Assembly (NCBI GenBank): GCA_021229015.1
Contig: CM037791.1
Span: forward strand, 1,780,103-1,844,102
Length of the DNA: 64,000 nucleotides
From: Solen grandis
Lineage: Eukaryota; Mollusca; Bivalvia; Adapedonta; Solenidae
Reading direction: 5' to 3'
Part shown: positions 12,843 to 24,722 of the stretch, in pieces
Position numbering within the stretch: the stretch's first letter is position 1
Layout of the letters: each line of letters begins with the position of its first letter
Notes under the pieces: generated by a model
What the model saw: the letters and a program-made list of their open reading frames with translations, nothing else
The model's database searches: none
Told to the model about the DNA's origin: nothing
Made by a program: the position numbers and the translations under genes

Positions 12843-13059
12843 ATGGTCTGAGCCAGTGAAAATTCTGAAGAAAAAAAAGCATTCCGTAAGTCATTATTTG
12901 TTCATGAAAATTCATGAGGCTACAAGAAGAAAATATGATTGAGCCTAACTTTCACAATCTAGAATTTGGTCCAACTTATAAAAGATAATGCTCTTTAAAG
13001 TTAAGTTTGTTAAAATTTGTAACTTGATATAGAAAGGCTTGCTGTACATCTTGTTCATC

Positions 13060-13288
13060 CTTTACCCAATGAATATTTATGTATACATAATTTATGACTT
13101 GATAAACAGAATTTTACTGAAATTAAACTTTCTTTGCCATGCAGACTGTGTAGAATTGTATGAGAAAACTGGAGATGTTCACTATAATTAGATAAAAAGG
13201 ATGCCTTTTGAAAAGAGGCTTACTCAGATATGCATGTGCTCTGTTGGCAAAAATGTCAAAACATTTATATCAGGTAAAAGGTCAAACA
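13060..13288 (+). mobile_element. TTAA MITE family B, diverged copy
   Basis: It starts CCTTTACCCAATGAATATTT, contains TTTCTTTGCCATGCAGACTG and TGTATGAG, and ends GGTAAAAGGTC. These are the landmarks of family B in the same order as in 20646-20874 and 56017-56252. The internal region differs, and the TTAA ends have mutated. Confidence 0.55.
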
Positions 13289-13879
13289 ATAAAGAGATAT
13301 ATCTTATCTCAACATAAACAACCTTGAACATTTTTTTCCTCATTGAAATATTGAGAAAACTTATAACAAGGTTACAATGGAACTGCACTGTAAATGAAAA
13401 CTTACAAGCATGTTGTTGTTCAATTAAGGACATGTTTTTGACAGCAATTAAGTCGGTCAAGAAAAATAATGTGTGTTTTTGGTAATATTACTGTATAACT
13501 TGCAACAACTTGTTTTATGAAAAGTGAAACCCTAAAGGACTGTGATACCGAGGCACATGGATACTTAAGAGCTAACAGATCATTAAACTGCATTTGACAT
13601 TAGTGTTTGTCTTTTCAAAAACTCTTTTACCTCCTGAAAGAGTCGCAATTTTCCCACTTGTCTTTGAACCATCTTAAATTGCCCAAACTGATAAATTATT
13701 AATGAAATGACAAACACGTTATTTCCTTCCATTAGTTGGAAATGCAAAGACTTGGCATTCCATGCACGTTCATAACCCTTTATTTTGTGGGGTTTTTTTT
13801 AAGTCAGCTTTGAAACCTTTTACACTAATGTCATACTTTATCAGCTTGCAAGTAAATAAAAGTCTTATTGGGTTTTCAA

Positions 13880-13938
13880 CTATTCTGCTTGTTTGCTTGG
13901 GTTTAATATCCCATCCACAGTATTTCAGTTATTTGGAA
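13880..13938 (-). mobile_element. SINE family C 3' fragment
   Basis: GCTTGTTTGCTTGGGTTTAA and CAGTATTTCAGTTATTTGGA match the 3' end of family C (compare TTTGTTTGTTGGGTTTAACG at 54731). Truncated. Confidence 0.5.
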
Positions 13939-14033
13939 ACATAATAATGCTGTCTGAAAGAAATATCAAGCCACAATATCCTGATAAATGGGCAAATCAG
14001 CCATGGAACTACCCTCAAGTGCTGTCAGCACAA

Positions 14034-14337
14034 AGCACATAGGAGATACACCCAAGAAAAGCACATAGGAGATACACCCAAGAAAAGGACATAGGAGATA
14101 CACCCAAGAAAAGCACATCAGAGATACACCCAAGAAAAGCACATAGGAGATACACCCAAGAAAAGCATATAGGAGATACACCCAAGAAAAGCACATAGGA
14201 GATACACCCAAGAAAAGCAGATAGGAGATACACCCAAGAAAAGCACATAGGAGATACACCCAAGAAAAGCACAAAGGAGATACACCCAAGAAAAGCACAA
14301 TTCAGGGAGATATACCCAAGAAAAGCACATAGGAGAT
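14034..14337. repeat. 26 bp minisatellite, about 11-12 copies
   Basis: The unit is GAGATACACCCAAGAAAAGC plus ACATAG (26 bp), with single-base variants (ACATCA, ATATAG, AGATAG, ACAAAG, AATTCAGG). Since 26 is not a multiple of three and the unit lacks minus-strand stops, all three minus frames stay open (13966-14298, 14015-14353, 14118-14330). They give one 26-residue hydrophobic repeat in three phases. Treated as a repeat, not as genes. Confidence 0.95.
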
Positions 14338-14476
14338 TATAACACATATACATAAGATTTGCATAATTACCACAGCAATATCCCTCTGTGCTTAGTAATG
14401 TATCAATTCACTGTGATCATACCTCCTTAGGTATGCAATTTATGAATGGAACTTTACCTTGGATCATTATGAAACA

Positions 14477-14675
14477 AATCAAAGTGCTCAAGGCACTGAG
14501 AGACTGTTGGTGGAATTACCATGAAACACAAGAGTGATTTCAGCTGTCTTACTACTAGTAACTAGAGCTGCAAGAGTAGAGTTTTTGGCACCAAATGACC
14601 TTTGCCTCTATAACACTGGAATTAGAATTATAGCTATCTTGCCAACAGTCTCTCAGCGCTTTGTGCGCTTTAATT
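14477..14675. mobile_element. MITE-like element with ~33 bp terminal inverted repeats
   Basis: The left end AATCAAAGTGCTCAAGGCAC..GAGAGACTGTTGG faces the right end CCAACAGTCTCTCAGCGCTT..GCGCTTTAATT, its reverse complement with a few mismatches. Total length is about 200 bp. A related terminal sequence occurs alone near 11790. Superfamily not identified. Confidence 0.6.
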
Positions 14676-14784
14676 ACATCTTTGGTATGTCAGAGCCACA
14701 GATTGAACCATGATCTCCTGGTTATAGGGTGAACCAGGACTGGGGTTTGAAACTGTAAGTCTGTTGTTATTTTGGAGTCTACTA

Positions 14785-14910
14785 TTTCAGTCTTTTAGTA
14801 ACATTCAGTGCACAAAGACTACGTGACAAGATCAAGACTAGAACTCCAACCAACCATGGAGAGAGGGTCAGTGACCATATCCACTTGGCTATAGAGGCCC
14901 TAAAACTGTA
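14785..14910 (-). mobile_element. Decayed tRNA-type SINE (family D-like)
   Basis: CTATTTCAGTCTTTTAGTAAC resembles the 3' part of family D. ACTTGGCTATAGAGGCCC near 14880 is the complement of a box A-like head. The middle is diverged. Confidence 0.4.
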
Positions 14911-15224
14911 AATCTGTGTTTGAAGAAGTAATGTATGGATGTTCTGATAATACAGCTTTAGAACATTCACTAGCTGACTGATTTGGTTTTAAGCATGTAT
15001 ATATGTAATCAGTTTACTTAATTAACTGAAGTAGAGCATGGCCAATTCTGGATCACATAACAGTGAACGATGTCATTCAATATATGGTTAAAACTCAAAA
15101 AAGAGGCTTAAGTATTATCGGCCGACAGATTTGATTTTTCTTTTTGTCTTGCTTTGGTTTTAAGGTCCAACAATAAATCTGTATTTTAGAGAAACCTAGA
15201 TTAAATGCTGCTTGTGGATCATAG

Positions 15225-15335
15225 TTTTACAAGTGGCATGATACCACATCCTGTAACACCATCCTCATTGGGTTGTCAAACCCACAACCTTCCACCTTAA
15301 AAGCAGACATTCTAACCTTTGGGTAACAAGGACCA
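15225..15335 (-). mobile_element. tRNA-headed SINE remnant
   Basis: AAGTGGCATGATACCACATC and the box B-like complement GTCAAACCCACAACC, with AACCTTTGGGTAACAAGG further on, follow the order of a minus-strand family C SINE. Strongly diverged. Confidence 0.4.
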
Positions 15336-15716
15336 GTTTTCCATCACACACAAAAAAAATTACAAGAAGCTTCATTCTCCAATGTTTTTAACATGATTTA
15401 TGATGTCCTTAAAAAAACATCCATAAATAGAGAAGCACTTGAGATGTGGAATGCATATATTAAATAAAGCAGAAAGTTCTTTTACAGTGAAATAACATTT
15501 TACTTAAGTTATGTGTAAAACAGTATTGTACATATGGATAGTTATATTTAATCTTCAATATATGAAACATCAAAAATATCTAGATGACATCATCAAGCCT
15601 AATATGGGTATATATACTTTTGTTTGCCCCAGTTTCCTTTTCTCTCCTTAATTTTGTGTGATAAATATAATTAACATATAAAGTTCTCAAGTTCTATATG
15701 TAACTGGAACTTCATA

Positions 15717-17049
15717 CGAGGGATGTTCAAACTGAAATGCAATTCCTAGCATATCTAGAAAGGATTTGTTAATTTTCATAAACCAACTATCGGATTCCTT
15801 CAAAGTATTCACCCCTGTGAGCTATGCAGTTTCAACCTTTTGATCCAATTTTTAAAGGCAGTTTCATAGTTGTTTCTGGGTATACCCTTGAGACACTGGA
15901 AGATAGCTGAATCAAGATCTTTTTGTGATTTGTATTTTCGTCCAGTGAGGTAGTTTTTGAGCCTCGGGAACAGGAAGTAGTCACAGGGGGCAAGGTCTGG
16001 GGAATATGGCGGGTCCGGAAGCTCTACAACCTTTTCCTGCCTTAAAAAATTGTGTACAATAGCTTTGTGGCTAGACGCGTTCTCATGCAGCAACCTGACC
16101 CCCGACAGACCTGTCGCTGGCCTGCGTCTATTGAAATAGTTCTTCAACTTTTTTAGAACAGCCCCTCTGTAGAACTTGCTATTGACTGATTTACCTTTCT
16201 GAACAGCAATTTGTATAGCAGGCCCTTGATTTGTGAAGAAAACTGCATACATAACCTTTCTGACGCTCATTGTGCGTTTGGCTATACATGGCCTTTTCAT
16301 GTCTTTTGTAGCCCATATCTTGTTTTCATGTTTTCTATGGGCTCATAGAAATGCATCCATGTCTTGTCGCCTGTGACGATATTGGCAAACGAGCGATTAT
16401 TGCATTTTGGGTACATTTTCAGCAAAGATTTTGCCATTTTCACATGGAGACGCTTCTGCTCCTCTGTGAGCAAATGGGGTATTCATCACACAGTTATCTT
16501 ATTCATTTTAAGGTGCTTCCTTAGAATTGAATGAACTGCCTCTATTGAGATGCCTACCTTTTGGGCTATTTCCCTAACAGTGAATCTTGCATCTGTTGAT
16601 ACAATTTCTCTGACTTTTTCTACCATTTTGGGACTGGTTGCTGTCTTTCTGCGATGGCCACATGGTGCACCTTGCAAGGACGTTATTCCACTAGCAAATT
16701 TCTTGCACCACCTAGTAACCGATGCATAGGACAACTCACCAGGTCCATAAATTGAGCATATTTCATGAAATATCTCTTTTGGACCTATACCAAGAAAACA
16801 GCGGTTTTTGATGAAGGCCCGTATTTGGGCGGCGAACCCAGATTTTTTAGCAACCATTTTATCATTAGTATGTACGAGAATACAATGTTTCTCGTTGTGT
16901 AGCTGAGGCTAGAGAGGACAGATTTACACAAAACTGGTATCCACCGAGAGAAAATTGATGCCCCTAGGAGATCCAAGTAGGTTTTTTGTGAAAAGACTGC
17001 GTAGTTACATAATATAACCCAAGTTGCATTTCAATTTGCACATCTCTAA
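15717..17049 (-). mobile_element. Complete mariner element (inactivated)
   Basis: The element is 1333 bp, the usual mariner size. Its ends are inverted repeats of about 28 bp: plus-strand GGGATGTTCAAACTGAAATG at the left, and the complement of AGATGTGCAAATTGAAATGC at the right. TA dinucleotides at 15715-15716 and 17050-17051 are the target duplication made by Tc1/mariner transposases. It encodes one transposase on the minus strand, broken by frameshifts. Its boundaries and TA sites are intact, so it was once a full transposition product and decayed in place. Confidence 0.9.
15787..16857 (-). pseudogene. mariner transposase pseudogene (frameshifted)
   Basis: A cut-and-paste DNA transposase of the IS630-Tc1-mariner superfamily. 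The first segment (16857-16486, 123 codons from the ATG) is the DNA-binding region with helix-turn-helix features (SYASVTRWCKKFASG, FTVREIAQKVGISIEAVHSI). The catalytic region follows in other frames: TGDKTW holds the first aspartate (about 16370). The segment 16300-15809 has HENASSHKA, where the second catalytic aspartate is glutamate, and YSPDLAPCDYFLF with the third. Only 33 residues separate those two acidic positions, whereas 34 is normal for mariner. Reading needs frame changes near 16487, near 16315-16335 and near 15825, and ends at TAG 15787-15789. Total reading length of about 357 codons fits the family. Frameshifts make it inactive. Confidence 0.88.
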
Positions 17050-17051
17050 TA

Positions 17052-18272
17052 AATAATATGACAAAGGAATCACCCACAGGGCCATAAATCTGACTGTCTG
17101 AAGATAATTTATGCACGGCAAACCTGCCTTATGCAGCAAGTACTGAAAGGGAATTACACAAAATAGTTGTTTTTTTAGGCTGTTGACTGCTTAAATATTG
17201 ATGTTTTCTTACAGGATGTTGACTGCTTATAGCAACACCATGTCACATGACATCCACTTGTATACACCCTGGATCTATTGTCGATGATGAGCTCCATGCA
17301 TAGGGTACAACACCAGTATCAACTTTTAAAGCTTTAGTATTATTCCGCTCGAGAGACAGATCTGGAGAATGAATATCATATATGTTATACAAGCTAATGG
17401 TCCCTAATATTAATCAAACATGCAGTCCTAAGGTCTACTTTTGCATAGCGCTGCCTAAATGTGATATGCCACGGACCAATGGCATAATACTATACCCAAC
17501 ACTGAGCCAATCAGCCCTCACAGCTGATGGGACATTTCAACCATGTCGACAAACAATCAAAATTGTAAATCCATATACAAGGATGACATTGACCTAGACC
17601 ATGCAAAACAGAGAAAAAGACATAAATCTAAAATCCAATTCCATAAAGAAACAATTTGTAGCTTAAAGTTCTGTAAAGAAAACAATTTATTATCTTGATG
17701 GATTCAAATGCTTCAACAACTTCCATTTGCAGAATAAACAATGTATCTCAATCAATTGGACTCAATTCGCCAAGTATTTCCTGAGTAACTGAACAGATGA
17801 ACAATTTATATCAATGCCAGTTAAAGACATTTCATGCAGAATTGGTAGAAAACACATACAGCTTGGGTAAATACTCAGGGAACATCTGCAGAAAATATAT
17901 TGTGTTGCAATTTGGAAATGGCCTTACATCCACAGGCAACCTGTCAGTCATTTTGAAACTAAATTTCCTCGGGATTGATTCTCTACCCGCAGTTGCAGCA
18001 TCAAGCTTGCTTGAGGCACAGGGCATCAAGGATACTGCTATGATATGTTCTTTTATAACTAAGTAAATAGCTTTACATAAAGGAACTGCACAAGACCCAT
18101 TGTTTACAAGATGGGGCCAGAGATCAAACCCACAACTGCCTACAATCTAACCACGTTCACCCAGATCCCCAGACCAGATATCAAGAGACTTAAGTTGCTA
18201 GCATTGTAACACAGGGTACCATGGTCATTGTCTAAGGATCCTATGGTTGTGGGTTGGATCCCTGCTAAGGAT
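17052..18272. other. Unique sequence with tRNA-like scraps, no gene seen
   Basis: At 18110-18165 (complement of a box B-like GATCAAACCCACAACTGC) and 18215-18260 (GGTTGTGGGTTGGATCCC) there are isolated pol III box-like words, probably SINE crumbs. Overlapping short frames at 17797-18066 and 17832-18029 have no recognisable content. Confidence 0.4.
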
Positions 18273-18553
18273 GCTTGTTTGTTGGATTTCAGTCATTTGG
18301 AGACAATGTCTACTTGAGACAGATATAGTGCTTCCACACAGCAGTATCACGCTGTAGACATGTGACATGATACCACACCCAGACACATTATCCTAACACC
18401 AGGCCAACCAGTCCTGGAACAACCCTTATATACTGAGCCAAGAAAAGGAGCTGTAACAGTACCATTTTTTACGACTTTGGTACGTTGTGGACAGGGATTG
18501 AACCCATGACCACTTGCTCCCGGGGTGAACGCTCTAACCACTAGGCCACATAA
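18273..18553 (-). mobile_element. tRNA-derived SINE, family C, near full length
   Basis: On the minus strand the head has box A GGCCTAGTGGTTAGAG (end near 18548) and box B GGGTTCAATCCC (near 18500). A central block with CCAGTCCTGGAAC on the plus strand follows, then CACGCTGTAGACATGTG and the tail GAGACAGATATAGTGCT, ending at TGTTTGTTGGATTTCAG. Length about 280 bp. A 64-codon frame (18347-18541) is internal to it. Confidence 0.75.
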
Positions 18554-18957
18554 GAATGAGGATGAGAAATTTTCATGTCCATCCTAGACAAATTACTGCT
18601 TCAACCATGTAACTTTGAAGAAGGATTAGAAGTTTTTGTTTTGAAGAGTTTACTGTCACACTGACATGTGAACCTATTGAAGATGCTGAGTGCACAATGG
18701 CAGCTGGGTGGGACTACTGACCAACTGCAAGCAAGCTGGATTAGACTTAAAGTAATGAAAAAACAAAATGATTAGATAAGAACTTGAGTCCAGTTCTCAA
18801 AAGGAATTAGTGTAAGTGGTAAGAGGTAAGAAAGTGTTACCCCATCAACATCTTCTAACTCCATTGTCAATGAAAGGTACTCCTGGAACATTATAGATGT
18901 TTGGGCATGGACTGTATATACTTAATTACAGTGTTCATTCATTTTAATGCCTCCATT

Positions 18958-19191
18958 TTAACCCTTTCCCTCATATAGACTCGTTTTGACGCACTCAATA
19001 GGTACCACATAAAACCTGATCTGCAGAAAACCACAGTTAAACCTTACCAAATTTAATTACAAAATCCTCATTTCCAGACCACTGAGGAGCAGCGAACAGC
19101 ATAAAACCTGATCAGCCTGCGAGTTACTGATCTGGTTTTATGCTGTTCGCATAGGTCTTTTCATGGTTTCCTCTATGAGGGAAAGGGTTAA
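18958..19191 (+). mobile_element. piggyBac-like MITE family A (TTAA flanks)
   Basis: TTAACCCTTTCCCTCATATA at the left and TATGAGGGAAAGGGTTAA at the right form terminal inverted repeats whose outer TTAA fits the piggyBac target site. The middle holds an inverted pair built on GCGAACAGCATAAAACCTGA and its complement. Non-coding, 234 bp. Confidence 0.8.
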
Positions 19192-20393
19192 AACAAAATC
19201 CAATACAACACACTCAACTATAGCATTATAATGTAACTGCATAGTGTATTTCAAATTTGTAAATTGTCCCTTGAAACTAGACTCCAAAGGAAAGCCACCA
19301 GGTTGCATTAAAATCTGACAAAGGGAAGAGTCAGATTACAGTATATAAATTTACCTTTATTAGGCATTAACTTTGTATTTCTATGGAAACATGCTCAGTT
19401 ATGGATTTTGATATTATTTTTCCCTTAATTAGCAGGAAATTCAACAAAACACAGAAAGCTCCTATTCCTATAATTATTATCAGGAAATAAGCAGGATTAT
19501 TCAACGTAAATTCCAGACACTGGTTATTGTATTTTTAAGCATGGAAGCTAATTTTGTTTTATTTTACATAATTATGCTCTCCAAACAAGACAAAATATAC
19601 AGAATGATGCTTTTGCTTCTAGCTGTTTTTAGAATTAAGGAATGTCAAGCAAGAATATTTAATTAAATCAGAGAAATATGAGACTATAGAAATATAGGAT
19701 GATAATAAACGTTAGTTATATCCAAAATTACAGGTGACTGATGCCCATAGAAAAACAACTGGGCATACATTTGTTGTAATAGTAAGTAAAGTCTTTATTT
19801 AAAGTGGAAAACATATTTGGCAAATCTACACATTAGTGAAACAATATTTACAAACAATCAAGAATATTAAAATCTTTAGTGTGACACATTGTCTCATTGA
19901 GGCAAATCTTACTGCCAAATCATTTGAGAATCCATTGATCCAGAAATAATTTACAGCCAGGACAAGCAAATCCAGTGCCATGACCTTCTCATCTTAGTGT
20001 GGCCTTGACCCTTGAACTATGGATCCAACTCTTGTGCACAATACTTTGTCTCATTTAACATTACTGCCAAGTTATTTAAAAACCCTGTGATTAATGTTGA
20101 TGTTACAGCTCAGACATACACTGTGAAGGCATTGTGGCAAGCATGTCGGGCTTGACAGAAAAAAATAAAATTTAACCACCTACTACAACAAGTTTAAGTA
20201 AGATACCTCACCTGTTGAAAATTCCCTTGTGTGCAGGCGACTGAGGGGTGGGGCAAGATACCCCTAAGGACAGATGCCAGTCTAGATGTCTACAGGAAAT
20301 TAATAGGCTCCTTCATGGCTGATAATCTGCCATAATCCCCAGCCTGAAAATATACCCTTATACAGTCAAAATGTGTATATAGTCAAAATACTG
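19192..20393. other. AT-rich unique sequence, no gene seen
   Basis: No open frame, SINE head or tandem array could be supported in these 1.2 kb. Confidence 0.45.
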
Positions 20394-20640
20394 GTCATGG
20401 ATGCCTGGATAGTGAAGTAGTAACACACTTCTGTTCTCACAAATGTGTCCCGGTTTCGATTCCTGGTCATGTATTTGAGAGGGTACAGTGGTCGCACGTT
20501 CAGGGGTTTTCTCTAGGCTCTCTGGTTTCCTCCCACAATAATGACCACAAACACCACCATCAGAGCCATCAAGACTGATTAAGTTGTGATAACTTGTTTT
20601 GAAATCAATGTAAAATAAATAAAGTTTAAACTGGAAAATT
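20394..20640 (+). mobile_element. tRNA-derived SINE, family E (GTTTCCTCCCACA core)
   Basis: A head with a box A-like word (GGATAGTGAAGTAGTAACA near 20407) and box B CGGTTTCGATTCC (near 20450) is followed by the core GGGTTTTCTCTAGGCTCTCT and GTTTCCTCCCACAA. It ends in a short AAATAAATAAAG tail. The core pattern (gggttttctcc...ggtttcctccca) is shared with the fragment at 5595 and looks like a conserved SINE central domain. The superfamily cannot be assigned without a library search. Confidence 0.65.
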
Positions 20641-20645
20641 GTTTT

Positions 20646-20874
20646 CAACTCTTTACCTCATGAATATTCATGCTTAAATTTATGATTTAATGAATATTAA
20701 TTTATTGAATTTTTTTTTTTTTCATTGCCATACAGACTGTAGAATCTGAGCTACAATACTGTATGAGCAAACAGAGGAGACCCTGATCAGACAGCTCCCA
20801 TATGCTGTCTGATATGGGCCTGCTCTGTTTCCTATTATGCATCAATAACACATTAATATGGGGTAAAAGGTTAA
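20646..20874 (+). mobile_element. TTAA MITE family B
   Basis: Starts CAACTCTTTACCTCATGAAT and ends GGGGTAAAAGGTTAA, eroded inverted ends of the TTAACCCTTTAC type. Internally it has TTCATTGCCATACAGACTGT, GCAAACAGAGGAGACCCTGA and an AGACAGCTCCCATATGCTGTCT palindrome-like centre. It abuts the SINE at 20640. Confidence 0.65.
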
Positions 20875-21329
20875 AGTATTTAAAAAACAAAAAACAGTGA
20901 AATCTGTGTTAGGAAAGATCCAAATATCTTGACTAAACAAGATCTTTCAAGTAAATCCTTTGTGCAACCAGTATAAAGTGATATCAGGTTGAAAGGTAAC
21001 CTTCTTGAGTGCTGATCAGGTTTTACACTGTCTACTACCTCCAAGTGTTTTGTTTACATGTGAGAAGGGAATACAAAAAAAACTTGTTCAGAGATAGATT
21101 TTTATCTAGGTCCTTTCATGTTTCAAAAGCTAGGGAGGAAAAACTTAATTTATTGACTGTTTCAGTTTAAGAGAGTTGCAAGCGAAAACATGTAAATAAT
21201 CTATGCCAACCTCACGCTGCTTTCTGGCTATAAATGGGCTGTACAAATTTAAGGTAAATATAGATAACTGTGGTAATGACTGATTTTGTAAAGACTTATT
21301 TATCACTGTTCAATCTTTCTAAAAAAAAA

Positions 21330-21425
21330 CAAGATTATTTATGAGCTACACTATTATATTCATGAGTAAGCAGAAGAGGCCTGTCTAAACTGAGTCTGCT
21401 CTGTTTGCAAAAGGCATCAACACAG
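21330..21425 (+). mobile_element. Possible relic of MITE family B
   Basis: GAGCTACACTATTATATTCA, GAGTAAGCAGAAGAGGCC and GAGTCTGCTCTGTTTGCAAA keep the order of the right half of family B. No ends preserved. Confidence 0.35.
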
Positions 21426-21448
21426 TCATTGTATTGTGCTTTTTTCAA

Positions 21449-21980
21449 ACCACTCAGCCACAGCAGCCCCGGCAGCTATGGAATAGTAAATCAGCGGCTA
21501 TAACCACTCAGCCCCAGCAGCTATGGAATAGTAAGTCAGCGGCTAAAACCACTCAGCCCCAGCAGCCCAGCAGCTATGGACTAGTGCTATAACCACTCAG
21601 CCACAGCAGCCCAGCAGCTATGGAATAGTAAGTCAGCGGCTAAAACCACTCAGCCACAGCAGCCCAGCAGCTATGGAATAGTAAGTCAGCGGCTATAACC
21701 ACTCAGCCACAGCAGCCCCAGCAGCTATGGAATAGTAAGTCAGCGGCTAAAACCACTCAGCCCCAGCAGCTATGGAATAGTAAGTCAGCGGCTAAAACCA
21801 CTCAGCCACAGCAGCTATGGAATAGTCGGCGGCTAAAACCACTCAGCCACAGCAGCTATGGAATAGTAAGTCAGCGGCTAAAACCACTCAGCCACAGCAG
21901 CTATGGAATAGTAGCGCTAAATCCACTCAGCCACAGAGCATGAATAGTAATCACGCTAAACATCAGCCACAGCAGCCCCA
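21449..21980. repeat. Minisatellite, 45-54 bp units, about 10-11 copies
   Basis: The unit is ACCACTCAGCCACAGCAGCT then ATGGAATAGTAAGTCAGCGG and CTAAA (45 bp). An optional extra CCCCAGCAG or CCCAGCAG block makes longer forms. The last two copies (about 21905-21975) carry many small deletions and substitutions, unlike the clean centre. Confidence 0.93.
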
Positions 21981-23141
21981 AGAAATCTTAATATGAGGGA
22001 GCGTCTTAAGAAATATTTACCACTTGTCACCAAGAGAATTATATAAATTAGTAATAATCTTGGCCTTCAAGCCCTTTCTTGGATTTTTTAAAGGAAAAAT
22101 ATTGTATACATTTTCTTTTCAACTTGAATATTAATATGCTCTCCTACCTTCACCAACAGTGTATCAAATAAACATAAATATCTTTCCAGTATCAACAAGT
22201 ACAAAAGTGCTGTCTGAGGTAGCACATTGAAATAAGCACGGCGACAAAGAAAAAATTGTCTGATAATAAAATTTATGTGGGTTAACAGGAAAACAAATTG
22301 TTTTTCTTTATATAACTTTTATTGAGATGTGAACTTGTTTACATAAGTATATACATGTATATTTAACTGCATAAATAAAAAACAAGTTCCAAGATTTGAA
22401 GTGAATCTTAAAATGAAGAAAGACACACAATATGTTTAAATATGAAAACAAAGGCCTACTATACATATTTAGAGGACACAAAAAATTTCAATGCAAGAAG
22501 GTGTGAAAAATGTACAGCCAGACCAGGACTGTAACCCGAGACCACTTACAAAAGTCTCCCACTGATAACGGTTACATATTCCCTGCAAATTTGGAATTTG
22601 TTGCAGAATAACAGAGATCAAATTTATAGTGATCCTGATAAACAAAAAGGCAGTATATACATTGGAGATACTATAATGATCACTTGTTTGGTGCAAAATA
22701 ACTAAGAGAGAAAAATGTGTAGCCAGACCAAGACTTCAGCCTGGGACCCCTAAAGGGTGATTGTTCCACTGGTTAAGTTACTGGACTACTTAAAAGTCTC
22801 TGACTGATAAGTGTTACTTATTGGCACTACATAAGTTAGTTAAAAAAAAAATGGTTGGTGATTGGAAGGTTTTATAAAGTTTTACAGTGGTAAAAGATTA
22901 AACATTGTAAAAGAAAATCTTATTTTTGTGTAAATTTCTCAAGAAGTAATTTTAATATACAGCATGAAAAAAATAGGAATGCATAGAAAATTTGTTTTCA
23001 AGATGTTTCAGATATACAATGTATAATATACTATTTTAGTATCACATTTATAAAATACATTTTTTTGAAATTAAAATATTACAAATTAAAATTATGAAAA
23101 AATATATTGTTTTACTGAACTAAAACAGATTACTACCCTTC
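21981..23141. other. AT-rich sequence with SINE-like scraps, no gene
   Basis: Two related stretches (about 22502-22580 and 22718-22820) share AATGTRYAGCCAGACCARGA and CTGATAASNGTTAC words with box-like elements. They are probably two relics of the same SINE. No exon is supported. Confidence 0.4.
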
Positions 23142-24722
23142 AACAAGAGCTGTCTGTAAGACAACGCACTAGACTATTTGAATGCCTGTCAATAAAAAAT
23201 ATTGCAGTTAAAGGCAAAATAAGAAACTCTGTATTATCAAAATATACACATGAACAATAAACATGTGCTTTAAGTTTTAAAGCAAAATCTCAAAGAATTC
23301 AGTAAAAAAGTGAGTTAGTATAAAAAGATTAATCAAGTCAGAAAAGGGGCATAATTGTGTCAAAAGACAGAGTTATTTACTCTTGACATGTACAAATAGA
23401 GGTCATGGTCATAAACAGGTATTTAAAGTTTCAAAGCAATACCTCAAAGGGTTAAGTGAAAAAATGAGGTTGTGTGAAAACTTTAACCAAGATTCTTTAA
23501 AAAAAAAAAAGAAAGAAAAAAGGCATAACTGTTTTATAATTCATGACAGTCTGACCTCCAACACAGGCATGCAATTTCATGTGTGGGCTATGAGGGGCAT
23601 CCATGGAAAGAGGTTGGAGAAAAAAGCAATGTTAAACAAATTTTAACAGTTTAAGTATAAAAAGGACCAACAATATGTAAAAATATTTAAGAGTTACTGT
23701 TCCTGTAACTAGTTGGACATACATTCCTGTTTCTACTGGTTGGTCTGATGTTGATAAACATATGTGTGAATTTTGAGAGACATCCATTGAGTGAAAGTGA
23801 AGATAATAGCAATGTAAAATAAAACTTTAAATAAAACTTTGAAAAAAGTTAAATCCAATAAGTGCTATAAATTTGCAAAAAAAGTATTTGTAAAAGTTAC
23901 TGTCCCTATTTCTACTAGTTGGTGTTATGATAATGCATGTGATGCATGCGTGAAGTTTGGAAGACATCTATTGAGTTAAAGTGGAGATAATAGCATTATT
24001 AAACAAAACTTTAATGTTTTTCTAAGCCCAAAAAGGGTTAAAGATATAAAAAAAAAAATGGAAGAGTTGCAGTTCCTGATTCTTCTTGTTGATCTCATGA
24101 TGATCAAGCCATATGTGAAGTTTGGGGGACATCTATCAAGTAAAACTGGAGAAATAGCAGTGTTAAACAAGTGTTTAACATTTTTCAAAGTCCAAAAAGG
24201 GCCATATATATGCTAAAATATTCGGGAGAGTTACTGTTCCTGTTTCTAATGGTTGGTCTGATGATGATAAACACATGTCTGAAGTTTCATAGACATCTTT
24301 TGAGTAAAACTGGAGATAAAAGCAATGTTAAACAAAAGTTTCACATTTTTCAAAGTCCAAAAAGGGCCATATATATGCTAAAATATTTGGAAGAGTTACT
24401 GTTCCTGTTTCTACTGGTTTGTCTGATGAGGATAAACACATGTGTTAAGTTTGAGAGACATCCATTGAGTAAAACTGGAGATAATAGCAATGTTAAAAGA
24501 AAGTTTAACATTAATTTTAAGTCCAAAAAGGGCCATAAATATGCAAAAATATTTGGAAGAATTACTGTTCTTGTTTCCACTGGTTGGTCAAACACATGTT
24601 TGAAGTTTGCGAGACATCAGTTTAGTAATAGTGCAGATAATGGCAACATTAAACAAAACCTTAACATTTCTTTTGACATTGTTGACATTTTTTTTTACAA
24701 AGAGTTCAATGTTATTGGTACA
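23142..24722 (+). mobile_element. Helentron-like element, GCTGTC family, right end not seen
   Basis: It starts AACAAGAGCTGTCTGTAAGA with the family's left hairpin (GCTGTCtgtaaGACAAC) and the subterminal word GACTATTTG. Core units of about 165-170 bp follow, recognisable by GTTACTGTTCCTGTTTCTA near 23693, 23897, 24068, 24230, 24395 and 24559. Each has GGAGATAATAGCAATGTTAA and TCCAAAAAGGGCCATA. The 184-codon plus frame 24171-24725 is a read through these repeats (IFQSPKRAIYMLKY occurs twice) and not a gene. No GAC microsatellite or terminal hairpin is found before 25200, so the copy is 3'-truncated or interrupted. Confidence 0.7.
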
